A stretch of DNA of 64,000 nt. Source: Agrocybe praecox. Its lineage: Eukaryota; Basidiomycota; Agaricomycetes; Agaricales; Agrocybaceae. Made by a program: the position numbers and the translations under genes. Numbering within the stretch: the stretch's first letter is position 1; every line of letters begins with the position of its first letter. The notes beneath the pieces were generated by a model. The model saw only the letters and a program-made list of their open reading frames with translations, was not told the DNA's origin and ran no database searches. Positions 30,666 through 41,329 of this stretch are shown piece after piece. The stretch lies in assembly GCA_964017145.1 (NCBI GenBank), contig OZ024840.1:3596001-3660000 (forward strand). Reading direction: 5' to 3'.

Positions 30666-33600
30666 ATGGCGCACCAACAAGCTTACCAAGCGTACCCGCA
30701 AAACAAAGGTACCCTTACACCTGGACAGACCATTAGCGTCAACAATTACACGGTGCAAGTGGAGAGATATCTTTCGCAAGGTACATAACTTCTGCTGGTT
30801 AGCTTCCTGCGACTTTATATCTTCTAAAGGTGGCTTCGCGCATGTTTATCTCGTCCGGACGCCCACTCCCGTGTACAACACGACACATCATGTCCTTAAG
30901 CGCATCGGTGTTGCCAATGAGTCCATGTTAACGGAAGTGAAGAAGGAGGTAGACATTATGGTATGTAGTAGTCGTTTGGTAGACCTATTCCGGCTGACTC
31001 CCACCTTCAGCGATTGTTGAAAGGCCACCCCAATATTGTCCATCTTATCGATGCAGCATGGCATAAACTGCCTAATGGAACTTTTGAAGTATTTATTCTG
31101 ATGGAATTCTGTCCAGGCAAGTCCTTCTTCAACATCACAGTGTCTAACAGAAAACCTTAGCTGACATCTTGCAGGCGGTGGGATCATTGACATGATGAAC
31201 CGACGACTTCGTGAGCGTCTTACGGAAGCCGAGATATTGCAGATTTTTGTAGATGTATGCGAAGGAGTTGCGTACATGCATAATTCACGTCCACCGCTAC
31301 TACATCGCGACCTGAAAGTGGAAAACATTCTTCAGTCATCATCCACGTCGTATAAGCTGTGTGATTTCGGCTCTGCCACCACAGTTTCGAATCCCCCATC
31401 AAACATGCAAGAAATTCGAGCTTTGGAAGCAGATCTCAATCGACACACTACCCTACAGTATAGGGCTCCTGAGATGGTTGACGTCTACTCGAAAAGGCCG
31501 GTTAACGAGAAGAGCGATATTTGGGCACTTGGCGTACTGTTATATAAACTCTGCTATTATACCACCCCGTTCGAAGAGCATGGCCCATTGGCTATTCTCA
31601 ACGTTCAATATCGGATACCGCCCTATCCAGCTTACTCACAGGAAATGAACATGCTAATCGGTGCGTTACTTTCTTCCTTAATTTTACAATCACTTATCCA
31701 GAATATTTTCCTTCTAGCTTCTATGCTCAGAGAGCACGGTTCTCAAAGGCCAACGGTGTTTGAGCTCCTCAATCATGTACATCGCCTGCGTGGAACTAAG
31801 TCTAAATTCACTTACAATATGCCCGCCCCTCCACCGCTTGCACCACGTTCACAACCTCCCGCTCATGCTAAAACAATACCATCTCCACATCCCCTGGAAG
31901 GTACTATCTCTTATGTGTCGCCTCCGGCCAAATCTGCCTTGTCACTTTACGATCCCAAGTCTCTTCCAAACCCGCCTGTACTGAACCCTGGCATACAAGC
32001 ACGAGACAAGGTCCTTGAAGCTATTGGCCCAATGCGCCGTGGACGGCCTAACACCTCGCAAAACCCTCCTTCAAGGTCAACCAGTCCTCATAGGAGCAAC
32101 CAACCGCGTCAAGACAATCAAGACACATCAACAAATTGGCCTGATGCTAACCAAGAACGAACTTGGAGAAGCGCTACGGAGAAACAAGCAATATTATCAG
32201 AGGATGCCGACGACGGTTGGAATTTCAAAAACGTGGATAAGAGACCAAGAACAGACAAGATGGACAAATCTGCAGGCTTTGGGGACGATTTTAGCGAGAA
32301 GCTTTGGAGCGCTTCTGACCCGAATTCAACTGCTATTGCCCCTCTGCAGCCGAAACTCAGTCCTAGGCCAAACATCATGAACATCGTAAAGACTAGCGAT
32401 GTTCCTCTGACACCTCTGGCTTTTACTGGAACGACCACGCTTCGGGTGAAACCTGATCGTTTACAGCAAAACCGGGATAAAGATGCATTTGAAGGACTTG
32501 GGCTGATGACATCCACCGCAAAGGCTCCAACACTGGGCGAAGCGGTAGGAGCAAGGAAATTGCGGACAGGTCTTGCGTCCGTGGGCACGTCGTTCACATA
32601 CGACCGCGACGGGGTACGGCCTAACGCGGTTCCTCGGCCCACACCGTCCCCCCAATCTAAATTCCTTTCACCAACATCAAGTACAACAGCAACAGGCCTT
32701 CAGCCTAAACCTATTTCCCCAGTGCCGACGCCAAATTCGAACAGTTCGTACTACAGACAATCTTCTTATTCTCCGTCTGGCGCAGGCGTCAGCCCAACCT
32801 CTGCTACAAATGCCGACGGCATGCCTACTGAGTCCAGGTTTCCGTCGCTGGAGGAATTAGACGCTCAGTTTAGTCCACCTGCCACAAACGCATTATATCC
32901 CTCATCAGTGAATGACGCCTCAACTGGACTCGTACCTACTCCGTCACGGCAAAGTGGCACTAGTCGTCCCCAGTATAACCCTCGTTCAAGCAACATCGGG
33001 CTTTCCTCTACCACGGGCGGTAATCTCCTGAAACCTGTCGTTGGCTCTAATGTCAACCATTCCGTTGATGGTGTAAGATCGCAGCAGGTCACTGGAATGG
33101 CCATGCGCGAACCCAAAGAAAGCAAAACGCAGAGGGAAAGGTCCAATCCCTCAGATCTCAGGGACGGCGTTGAGAATTTGTCCCTCAAAGATTCAGCTCA
33201 TGGGCTTGTGAGGATACAACAAAGCTCAGTTCCCATAAAACCTGCCTTTTCATCCGGTAAATTTGAAATCAAGGAATCCTCAACTTCACAGTTAGGTCCT
33301 AACGACAACTTGAGTCCTCCGCTGCCCAGGCGACCGGCAGCAAACACACCACCTCGGGATTGGTTAACAGGGGAAGATATGGACGATATGAAACCGACCA
33401 CGTCTGCTGAAGTGCCCGTTCTCCGTGAATCTCCTAGCAAGCGAGCTTCGTTTATCGAAACAAGTGACTTCACTATCCCGCCTTTTTCAGCTGCCCAGCA
33501 TGTCTATGTTTCTGAGCGTCCTGCCGAAGAGCCACAGCCCGAGGAGATGTCTCCGACAGTATCTAAGTTCACGCGTGCTTTCCCTGCCATCGAGGCGTTT

Positions 33601-34926
33601 GATACACGAAGTTCCCCTCAGAATTCAAATTCAAATGGCCTGACTGAGAACTGGAGTCCAGTCGTCACGAGGCGTGAAATCGACGTAGATTCTTCCAGCG
33701 CTGATGAAGGCCCAGAAGATCCTGCTAGTAAGCCTACTATTCTAGCGAATGCGAAGAGGCCTGTGAAGGGCAGACAAAGCTCTGTCCATGATCTTGTCTT
33801 CCAGTATGGCGGTGCTATTGCTCCAAAGGAGAAAGAGAAGGAGGAAGGGAAGAAAGAATACGAACGGCAGCGGGTGTCCGCCCATCATACCCTTGGCGAT
33901 TACAAGGACTACAGGGCTGCAAAACCTTACAAACCTGCTGGACTTGCTCCTCCCAATATCACAGACTCTGATAAGAAATCATCGCCTACACCTCAAACCG
34001 TACAACTTCCTTCTGTCATTCCGGATCGGTCACCTCGGCTACAAAGTACCAATTTGGCCGACAAACCTCTGCCACCACCTGCCAATGGCACAAAATCACC
34101 TTCGTCTGCGCGGTCGCGTCCGCAATCGATGTTCATCTTCCCGACCAAGTCAATGGATAGCTCATCTCCTTCGAGTACTGCTTTAGTTCCTCCCGAGGAA
34201 CCTACTCCACGAGCGTCGAGAAGAACATCGATATCAGACATGGTCCAGCGATACGAAGCCATTGGTAGTACAACAAAATCGCCAACCAACATACCCCCTG
34301 GACCGCCATCGCCCATTCACAGACCTGTAACTGCCAAATCCAATCCTGTCACTGTAGGCTCTCACAAAATATTCCCTTCACAAAGTAAACCTCTACCAGC
34401 GAAGAAGTCTATATCAAGTAATGTTACTGGGCGCCTGACGACAGAGCCACTAAAGCCACCGTCAGGTTCTCTTGAATCGACATTCCAGAGTCAATCTGCT
34501 GTTCTCAATCGGACACCAACGAAATCACATAGCAGGAAACCCACTTCTGATACTAAGGATAGACCGGCCCCTTCTATGACACCAGACAGAACAATATCGC
34601 GACCTAGGAAAATATCTTCCAGGGCCGACCCGATGTCTTCTTCGCCCATGAAGGTGGAGACGACAGTCGCAGCACGATCAAGGAAACTTTCGATTCCAGT
34701 GCAGTCCGTTAACCCCCCTGATTCCCCTAGAAAACCTGTCATCGCTTTAAAAAGCGAGGAACTTTCGTCAAGAACAGATGAACGATCCCCGTCACCAGAA
34801 CGCCCTTATCAGGGTGTTGGGAGGTTGATAGATCAATGGCAGAAAAAATCGGCAGAGGCAGCGCAGCCCGTTGTCAAACGAGCAGATCTGAAGCGGACTG
34901 GTATCGTTCGTAGTAGTGATAGATAG
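30666..34926 (+). CDS. Ark/Prk (NAK) family serine/threonine kinase
   Basis: 1,348 aa. Exons: 30666-30780, 30830-30960, 31011-31116, 31175-31660, 31718-34926. NAK kinases (Ark1/Prk1/Akl1, AAK1, GAK) regulate actin patches and clathrin-mediated endocytosis. The kinase domain spans ~30-300: glycine loop SQGGFAHVYLV, beta-3 Lys in HHVLKRIG, EFCPGGGIIDMMNRR, catalytic HRDLKVEN, DFG in LCDFGSATT, APE in LQYRAPEMVDVY, and EKSDIWALGVLLYKLCY. All key residues are present. The C-terminal ~1,050 residues are Pro/Ser-rich and disordered, with PxxP stretches suited to SH3 binding and repeated short LVxxY helices. Intron 3 uses a GC donor (CAG|GCAAGT), required to restore the conserved CPGGGIID. One huge last exon encodes the tail. 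Confidence 0.93.
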
Positions 34927-35187
34927 ATGATGACCTTTATGTAATTCAATATTCTTTACAATCGGCCAGCCATTATTTTTTTTGATCATTGCAAGCATAG
35001 TATTTATGTAGCATTGTATGTCGGGATATATACACTGTATGACACGGACATATGAGTTCACATTTAATGAAATTGGAGATTTAAGGATTAAGACATGCAA
35101 TCTTTAGAGCAGAGCACTTCCGATAGATTGGAGCCCAGCTATAAATTAGAATAAGGATAGAGTTTACGTCAGTACATATATAGGTGC
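34927..35187. other. Convergent 3' region, kinase/copper transporter
   Basis: AT-rich 3' flanks of two convergent genes, with TTTTTTTTGATC and TATATACAC words. No gene is seen. Confidence 0.5.
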
Positions 35188-36245
35188 TTATTTTCCTTCC
35201 TCAGAACTACTATCTGATTCGTCGTCGTCTGCGTAGAACAGTTTGTCGTGTGATCTTCTTTTCTGTTGAATTGAGATTGAGTGACCACGGAGCATTTCCC
35301 TAGCAATATCTCGTCCTTTGCCAATCTCCCAGGCTGGTGAACCATTAGGACGCGCATACGCTTGTACCCGGTCGGTTTCACCTGCCAGACCTAGCTCCAG
35401 GGCTACGGCGTCTGCTCTTGCGATATTTGACTCGGTTGGGTGGATGAAAATATCATCTGGCTTCGATTTGGACCTTGGTCGAGTCTTGGGTACCGATTTG
35501 AGTGGATACGTCGTTGGCTCTTCAGAAGAGAGAAGTGGAAGCGAAGATTCGCGTTCTCGAGGATAACTGTTGGTAACAAAGAATATGTTTGAGGCATTCC
35601 GTGTCAAAGAAAGCTGTCGCGCTTTCTTACCGAGAGAAGTCGCTGTTCCTGGGGTGTTTTTGCAGCTCGATGAAGAATTGAGCTATTGACAATGAAAGGA
35701 CCTTAAAGCAACACGTCATTGGTGTTAGAAAGACGTAGCTAAACGAGAGTTGCTCACGATGCAACAAATTAGGCTTGCGAGACCGGAAACGCGTCAATAA
35801 AAAGCGTATACATTGACAGATAACGATAACATACCCAATATGAAACGTCATTCCAGCCAGCATATAGCACCTTAATGAGATACACTTTCAGCGCATTCCT
35901 CCCCAGAAAAAAGCCCGTGTAGAATTGCATACAGTCTAAGGAAGGTCGCTATGCTGTACAGCCATGTCCTCCATAGCGCTAGGGATACTCGCGAGCGTTG
36001 ACAAATTCGAGGGGTCCATTGCTTTTCGAGGACAAACGATAAAAATCTTCAAGTTTCGATTAATATATGGATGGACTCTCGGAACCAGGGCGTAATATGA
36101 CACACCTTTCCGACAGACAGATGGCGGAGACCAAAACACATGCGACTAGAAACGTCCAAAACGAAGTCAACGTAATGGCCGGTAGAAGAACATGTTCATT
36201 GTTGAATGCCCAATGTAAGTGAGGCTCGAAAGTCATCTCCGACAT
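35188..36245 (-). CDS. Ctr-family copper transporter
   Basis: 258 aa. Exons on the minus strand: 36245-36106, 36046-35933, 35870-35835, 35738-35631, 35566-35188. Ctr proteins are trimeric plasma-membrane or vacuolar Cu(I) channels. Segment order matches the family: a short N-terminus with spaced Met (MSEMTFEPHLHW), TM1 (ITLTSFWTFLVACVLVSAIC) followed by LSERFLSFVLEKQW, ALWRTWLYSIATFLRLCYML leading into TM2, and the essential MxxxM (MLAGM) with TFHIG. TM3 is the least certain part. The model gives YVFLTPMTCCFKVLSLSIAQ then FFIELQ, but an in-frame intron inside exon 4 is possible. A ~125-residue hydrophilic C-tail ends in DDDESDSSSEEGK, longer than in most Ctr proteins. Confidence 0.8.
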
Positions 36246-36793
36246 GGATGATGTCGTATATGTATGAGGGTCGACGTCGACGATATGGGTGGTTGAGGGG
36301 GAATGGAAAAAGATTAGCCCGGATGCGACAAGCAGCCCAGGTCTTGGTTATTTAATGCCGATAGTTACGCCTCTACCAGTTTTTCGAGACAACCATCATC
36401 AACCGTCGAAATGTCAGGGAATCATTCATCAGCATTCAAGATCGTTGTCGGGAATAGATAGTAGCATCGGTATAGTACAATACAAAAAGTTAAAAACTCC
36501 ATCCTCGATGATACTAGTATGCAATAACTTGACTCCAGTACTAAAATTTCTATAACACCCAAATTTAAGCTGATTACTATGTACTAAGGTATACATCCAG
36601 AAATATATCCTCTATATCAGCGCCTTTGGATAAATCAACAGCTGTCTACTAAAATCTTTGGTCGCTCACTCTGTGGGAGAGCGCGCATAACGAGGTGATG
36701 AACGTGTTGATGCCTGGTCTATTTTCCAGTTTATGCAACAGACAAATCGTTCTTGTTGACATGGGGTGCAGCGCTAGATTAGCAGCCACAATC
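36246..36793. other. Intergenic region upstream of the copper transporter
   Basis: 548 bp holding the transporter promoter and the EXO5 3' flank. Short open frames look like chance. I found no site I can call a copper-response element. Confidence 0.5.
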
Positions 36794-39095
36794 TCAGCCT
36801 GGGAGAACCGGACGCCTCTTCTTGCTGAGCTCAAGTGCTTTCTGGGCACGCCATTCACAGTCATTTGCATATTCACAAGTCCTTCGAGATGAATAAGACC
36901 TTGGAAACATAGCTCTGGGATTTATAAACTCACCCGCATCGGTATGTACGGTCTATGGGTACCCCTTCTGGCGGTCGCTCACCCCTCCACCATTGAAATA
37001 CACGGTCCAAATGCCTCTCCAGCATGTTTGGATCATAAAGGAATTTCTTTGATCCTATTATTTTGAAACGTCGGATACCATCTTCTTCGGGTTCGCAAGA
37101 ATCATGCAAGGTGGTCTCTACAGCATTTGCCAAAGGTTAGCTATAATTCTTTCTCGACAGAGGTGATGCACCAACTTGTTCCTGAGTCCCCGACTTCGGT
37201 ATTTTGAGCCTTGGATTGCAATTGCAATGCCCACTGAAGTTGCATCTCTTCAGAGTCCACTATCGGGTAGGTAAGGTCAATCATGACCGGATTACCCGTA
37301 TTCTCCTTGGGATTCCAATTGGAAGGTCCAGCCTCATTTTCGTTGCTATTTACAGGAAAATTGTGCTGCTCATTCAAGCTAGCAGCAATAGCCTTCGCCA
37401 GGTCCGAATCTTCAAGGTCCAGCGGTGGCGACTCCGCCGGTGTCTTCATCTTTTTCTTCTGTTTTATATCAGGCGGGGGACGTAGACGATATACCAACTC
37501 CAGAGTCCGATCAACTCCAACGATATTCATTTCCTTTACAGTCTTGTGCCATAAATCCACCATCTCATCCAGGCAGCAGGTCTGAAATTCTGATGTTTCT
37601 TCGATCAACTGTGCCTGAACGAGAAATTTTGTCGGGAACACTTTTGTGGAGTCAACGCCCACTTTCTCCCATACGCGTGCAAATCGGTAAGGTGGATCCG
37701 TTGCGAGTAACTCGCATAAGAGTTTACGGTATATCATGAGCTGTAATTCCCCTGAGTACATATCAGGTTCCCGAGGAAGGTAGGGATTTTGGCGTGTTTT
37801 GTTATCCTTGATGTGTAACATGTATGCCGTCCTTTTCTCTTTGGAAGAGGGAAGTGGGCTTTCTGGATCTAATTTACTGGGTGGCTTTTTTGGACTCTCG
37901 AAGAAGGTATCGAGGTGAGTTTGCGAAGGAGAAAGGCTCGTACGAGAGCGTTTTGAGGTTGGAGTTGAAAACGCCTTGTCTGATGGCCGCTTTTTCTTGG
38001 GACTAACTTCCTGCATCACTTCAGTCTTCACCAGCTCGTCCTATAGCGAGTTTATAATCCTCAGCATAGATATCCGGGTTTAAATAACTGACCATTATAC
38101 CAATAACGACTTCGTCGTGTATTATCCCGAAAACAGGCATTTCACGCTAGTCACAGAATGAGTATATGAAAGGTATTCAAGATAGAAAACCAACCGTTAA
38201 GCCGGCCATAACCAATCTTAGACAAGTGATCATGTTGAATAACCTGTATTCCGTGCTTAGAGTGCGTTAGACTAATCACTGGAGACTGGTGCATACCGTA
38301 GGCCCCAGCGTGTTTCGTCGGTCGTTATTTCGATTTCCAAGTCTTCAAATTTGATTTCTCGTTCCAGCTCTTTATGTACGGCCTATAGATAATCACGAAT
38401 TCTAGCAGTGGCATTGACTGGCTCGAACAAACTTACCAACCCTTGCTTCGTCTGAATATCGTTTTGCTCTGCGGTTGCTGTTTTAGGCTGTATTATCTTT
38501 CCGGAAGCCGACACAAAGCTTGTGGGACGCTTGTGAATAGGACGAGATCGCTTCCCGCGCAAGCCGTAGTCATACTGGACTTCACACCTTTATTTGTTAG
38601 CGACTCTTGTAGGCCGAACCATAACTCGACACACCAAGCAGGCGAAACCAGATCAGTCACTGAGAGCGGCATGTAAGAGCGAAATTCTTCAAGAGGTGAT
38701 TTTTTGTCAGCGTCGGAAGATTCGTCTTCTACCTCGATTTCGACCGCAGGACCGCCTTCGCCGTGACTCAATCTGCTTTCTATGTCCCGATCGAGTCCGG
38801 CTAGTTCTTCAGCGGTAAGAGCGCCCAAGTTGAGGTCGAAGTCATCAGATCGAACGTCTGCATTGTCGTTATGTGTGTTATATGAACCATCCAATTCCTG
38901 CAGCTGCTGCGGGGTCAGTAAAGATAGATTGAGGCCGTCAATTTCTGACTGAAAGGATGCATCGGCGACGTCTTCGATGTCATTCACTTTTGGCGAAAAC
39001 TTGGACGCAATTGCATCGTCTATTTCAGCAAAGTCTTCTGCTGTGAAATCAGAGAAATTCAGTCCAGGATACGTATCAGAGCCACAGTCCGACAT
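36794..39095 (-). CDS. EXO5: Exonuclease V (EXO5/Dem1), Fe-S single-strand DNA exonuclease
   Basis: 645 aa. Exons on the minus strand: 39095-38635, 38587-38437, 38382-38297, 38243-38195, 38146-38093, 38040-37176, 37117-36934, 36881-36794. EXO5 enzymes are PD-(D/E)XK exonucleases with a 4Fe-4S cluster, acting in nuclear or mitochondrial DNA maintenance. Seen after splicing: LSVTDLVSPAWCEVQYDYGL (first cluster Cys), VHKELERE, the GIMDEL metal-binding Asp, HIKDNKTR (D-x-K catalytic core), ELQLMIYRKLL (conserved Gln), and near the end VFQWWRGERPPEGVP and CGTCEYANDCEWR, which supply the other three cluster Cys. An acidic N-terminal ~150 residues and a DLAKAIAASL (UIM-like) helix sit outside the nuclease core. 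The ATG at 39095 is the first in frame. Confidence 0.92.
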
Positions 39096-39885
39096 GTTGC
39101 TTGAAGGTGATATCTTGACTCCTCGAAGAGGTGATTGACGTGTTTCTTGTTGTACTCGTTGAAGGAGACCTTCGATATGATTATGGATGGACAGCAAAGT
39201 GCATTAAGCGCGTGTTTGACGCGTATAACACACCTATGGGTGGTATAATGGTGGCTGACGCTCCGCGCGAGGAACGAGTACCTACGGACTCTAGCTAAAC
39301 TGAGTCTCAAATATTTTTACTTTCCGACAAGTTGGCCGCTGCTCGTGCGCGCTTACACTTCGCTTTCTTCCTTACGTGTTACTTTTACATGAAGATTATT
39401 ATGTTGACCACTGTCCTTATCATGCACCTGAGAACGGGATGATCTGTCTGGATTTTTCTTGCGTCGTTACCTTTTCTGCTCCTTCTAGGCTTCTACCATT
39501 GTTTGTTATTCCTGTCAACGACCGACCTGCCACGAATTGCGACACAAAAGAACCTTGAAGAAGAGGAGGCACACTTTGCAGCGACTTCTCTCAAACTTAT
39601 TTGGCCAAAAAGGTACACATGACGTGCGCCCTCCTACACCGTCTCTGCGAAGTCGGGATGATGTAACGACAATGTAACGAAGGATTTGTCGGGAACGCGG
39701 AAACAAATTGAATAACCCGACAATGAAATCCGGATTTACCTTTTCGCGAAAAAGTTATCGTAGACGCTTCCGTCTTCTATTGTTTTCTGTCTGATTCTTT
39801 GTTGTTTCTACTCATATTTTTTGAGTTTCTACTTCTACTTCTCTGCTTTTATTTGAGTTTCGGCTCGGTCCACATTCATTTAATC
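39096..39885. other. Divergent intergenic region, EXO5/priA-like
   Basis: 790 bp. The plus strand becomes T/C-rich from about 39755 (TTGTTTTCTGTCTGATTCTTTG...), a likely core promoter of the secreted protein gene. The small frames here are not convincing. Confidence 0.5.
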
Positions 39886-40753
39886 ATGACTTTCATTCAT
39901 TGCCGCTCCTTGGTCGTTTTGGCTTTGGCTATTGCTTCGATAGCACAAACCGTTCATCCTTCTCCTACCTATGTGGAAGTGAAACACGCAACAGTTAGCG
40001 TTCACGATCAGGTAAGTCCTGGAAAAAATTGTCTCCATCGAAGATTTTCCTAAAATTTTATGTAGGAATTCCAACGCAGACGTAATGATAACGAAGGATC
40101 TGAGGGTCAGTTTACAGGGCCAGACAGCGGGTATGGACAAAATGACCACCAAGGGTCTGGAGACCGATTTTCTGGTGAAAATAAAGATTCGGACAAGGGC
40201 AACATACACTATAATCGCGACGACCAGGAAGGCAACCAAGGCAAGGATAAGAAAGAGCCATCCAAACAAGAAATCAAAACTTCTCAAAAGCATGTCGATG
40301 ATGACGGCAATTCTGGGAACAAGAAGCCTACTCCATCTCAGAGTCAAAGAGCTAGAAACGTTCAACGCAGAAATTTTGATTCGATGACACCTTCCGAAAT
40401 CGCCACTGCCGTTTGTCCTGAAAACCTTTCTGGATGCCCCATTACAAAAGCTGGATCAAAAACTTCACTTCCTGCTACATACTCCGCGTGGTTGGAAAAT
40501 GATTTCGAATGCGCAGATTTTGAGGCAGATTTGAGATCATGCGGTGGTTGTGCCAGTCTTGACATAAAGTAAGTCACAGCACTTTGATACGAGTATGGTC
40601 TACTTACATTCTTCTATCACAAGGCACGACTGCACGGCCATTCCTGGTGCTCTTGACGTCGCTTGCGATTCTGGAGCCTGCGTCGTGCATTCTTGCAAAC
40701 CTGGCTTCACCTTCAACGCCACAACTAGTGCATGCACTCGCAACCGCAACTAG
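39886..40753 (+). CDS. Secreted cysteine-rich priA/CPL1-like protein
   Basis: 252 aa. Exons: 39886-40011, 40066-40568, 40624-40753. A signal peptide is clear (MTFIHCRSLVVLALAIASIA). About 90 residues of Gly/Asn/Asp/Lys/Gln-rich, low-complexity sequence (GQFTGPDSGYGQNDHQGSG...) separate it from a C-terminal domain with eleven cysteines: VCPENLSGCPI, FECADFEADLRSCGGC, HDCTAIPGALDVACDSGACV, VHSCKPGFTF. That spacing is the signature of the CPL1-like domain, first described for mushroom priA, a developmental gene expressed in primordia. The molecular function of the family is poorly known. A cell-wall or extracellular role is likely from the signal peptide. Confidence 0.87.
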
Positions 40754-41329
40754 AATAGAACATCATCCCGGACAATAATAGATCACGAGACCATCCATAG
40801 ACGCGTACAACTATTGTAAGACTTTCGTATGTAGAGGAAGAATGCTACTCACCGCATAGACATAATTCTTTTCTATTTATATCAAATAGCACATGAACCT
40901 TTGGAATAGAATGACCGTCGTTCACCAGTAATCTGACCTGATGACTGTCGGTAACGTCGCAAGAATTCCAGAATCCAGGCGAATTCTTTATGTTCCGCGT
41001 CATGGGCTCGGGGTCATATGCAAGTTTGACGATCTTGTGGAGATGGTGGTGAGGATCCAATATTCACCGAAACACAGTGACTTCTCACCTCGCAAGCGTT
41101 TTAAATCCGTCCGCGGTGGCTTCCAGGATCAGTATATGAATATAAGTTGCCGAACCACCTCTTTGTTGAAGGGTCTCATCAACTATTCGTTACTGGGGCC
41201 ATATGGGACAGCGATCCCCACGCCAACGAGTCTTCTGCTTCAGCTCCTCCGTATAAGAAGCTATAATCCACTACACGTCTGGATCTATAATTCCTTCGAA
41301 GTCTAGTTTCCTGCCCTCTGCGCCATAAA
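40754..41329. other. Intergenic region with coding-like minus-strand fragments
   Basis: 576 bp between two plus-strand genes. Minus-strand fragments such as ETLQQRGGSATYIHILILEA (about 41180-41120) and KIVKLAYDPEPMTRNIKNSP (about 41035-40975) look protein-like but could not be joined into a gene. See findings. Confidence 0.35.

Noticed and set aside
36289..36555. Plus-strand 88-codon frame upstream of the copper transporter
   Set aside because: No homology, opposite to the transporter promoter, and no splice or promoter support.
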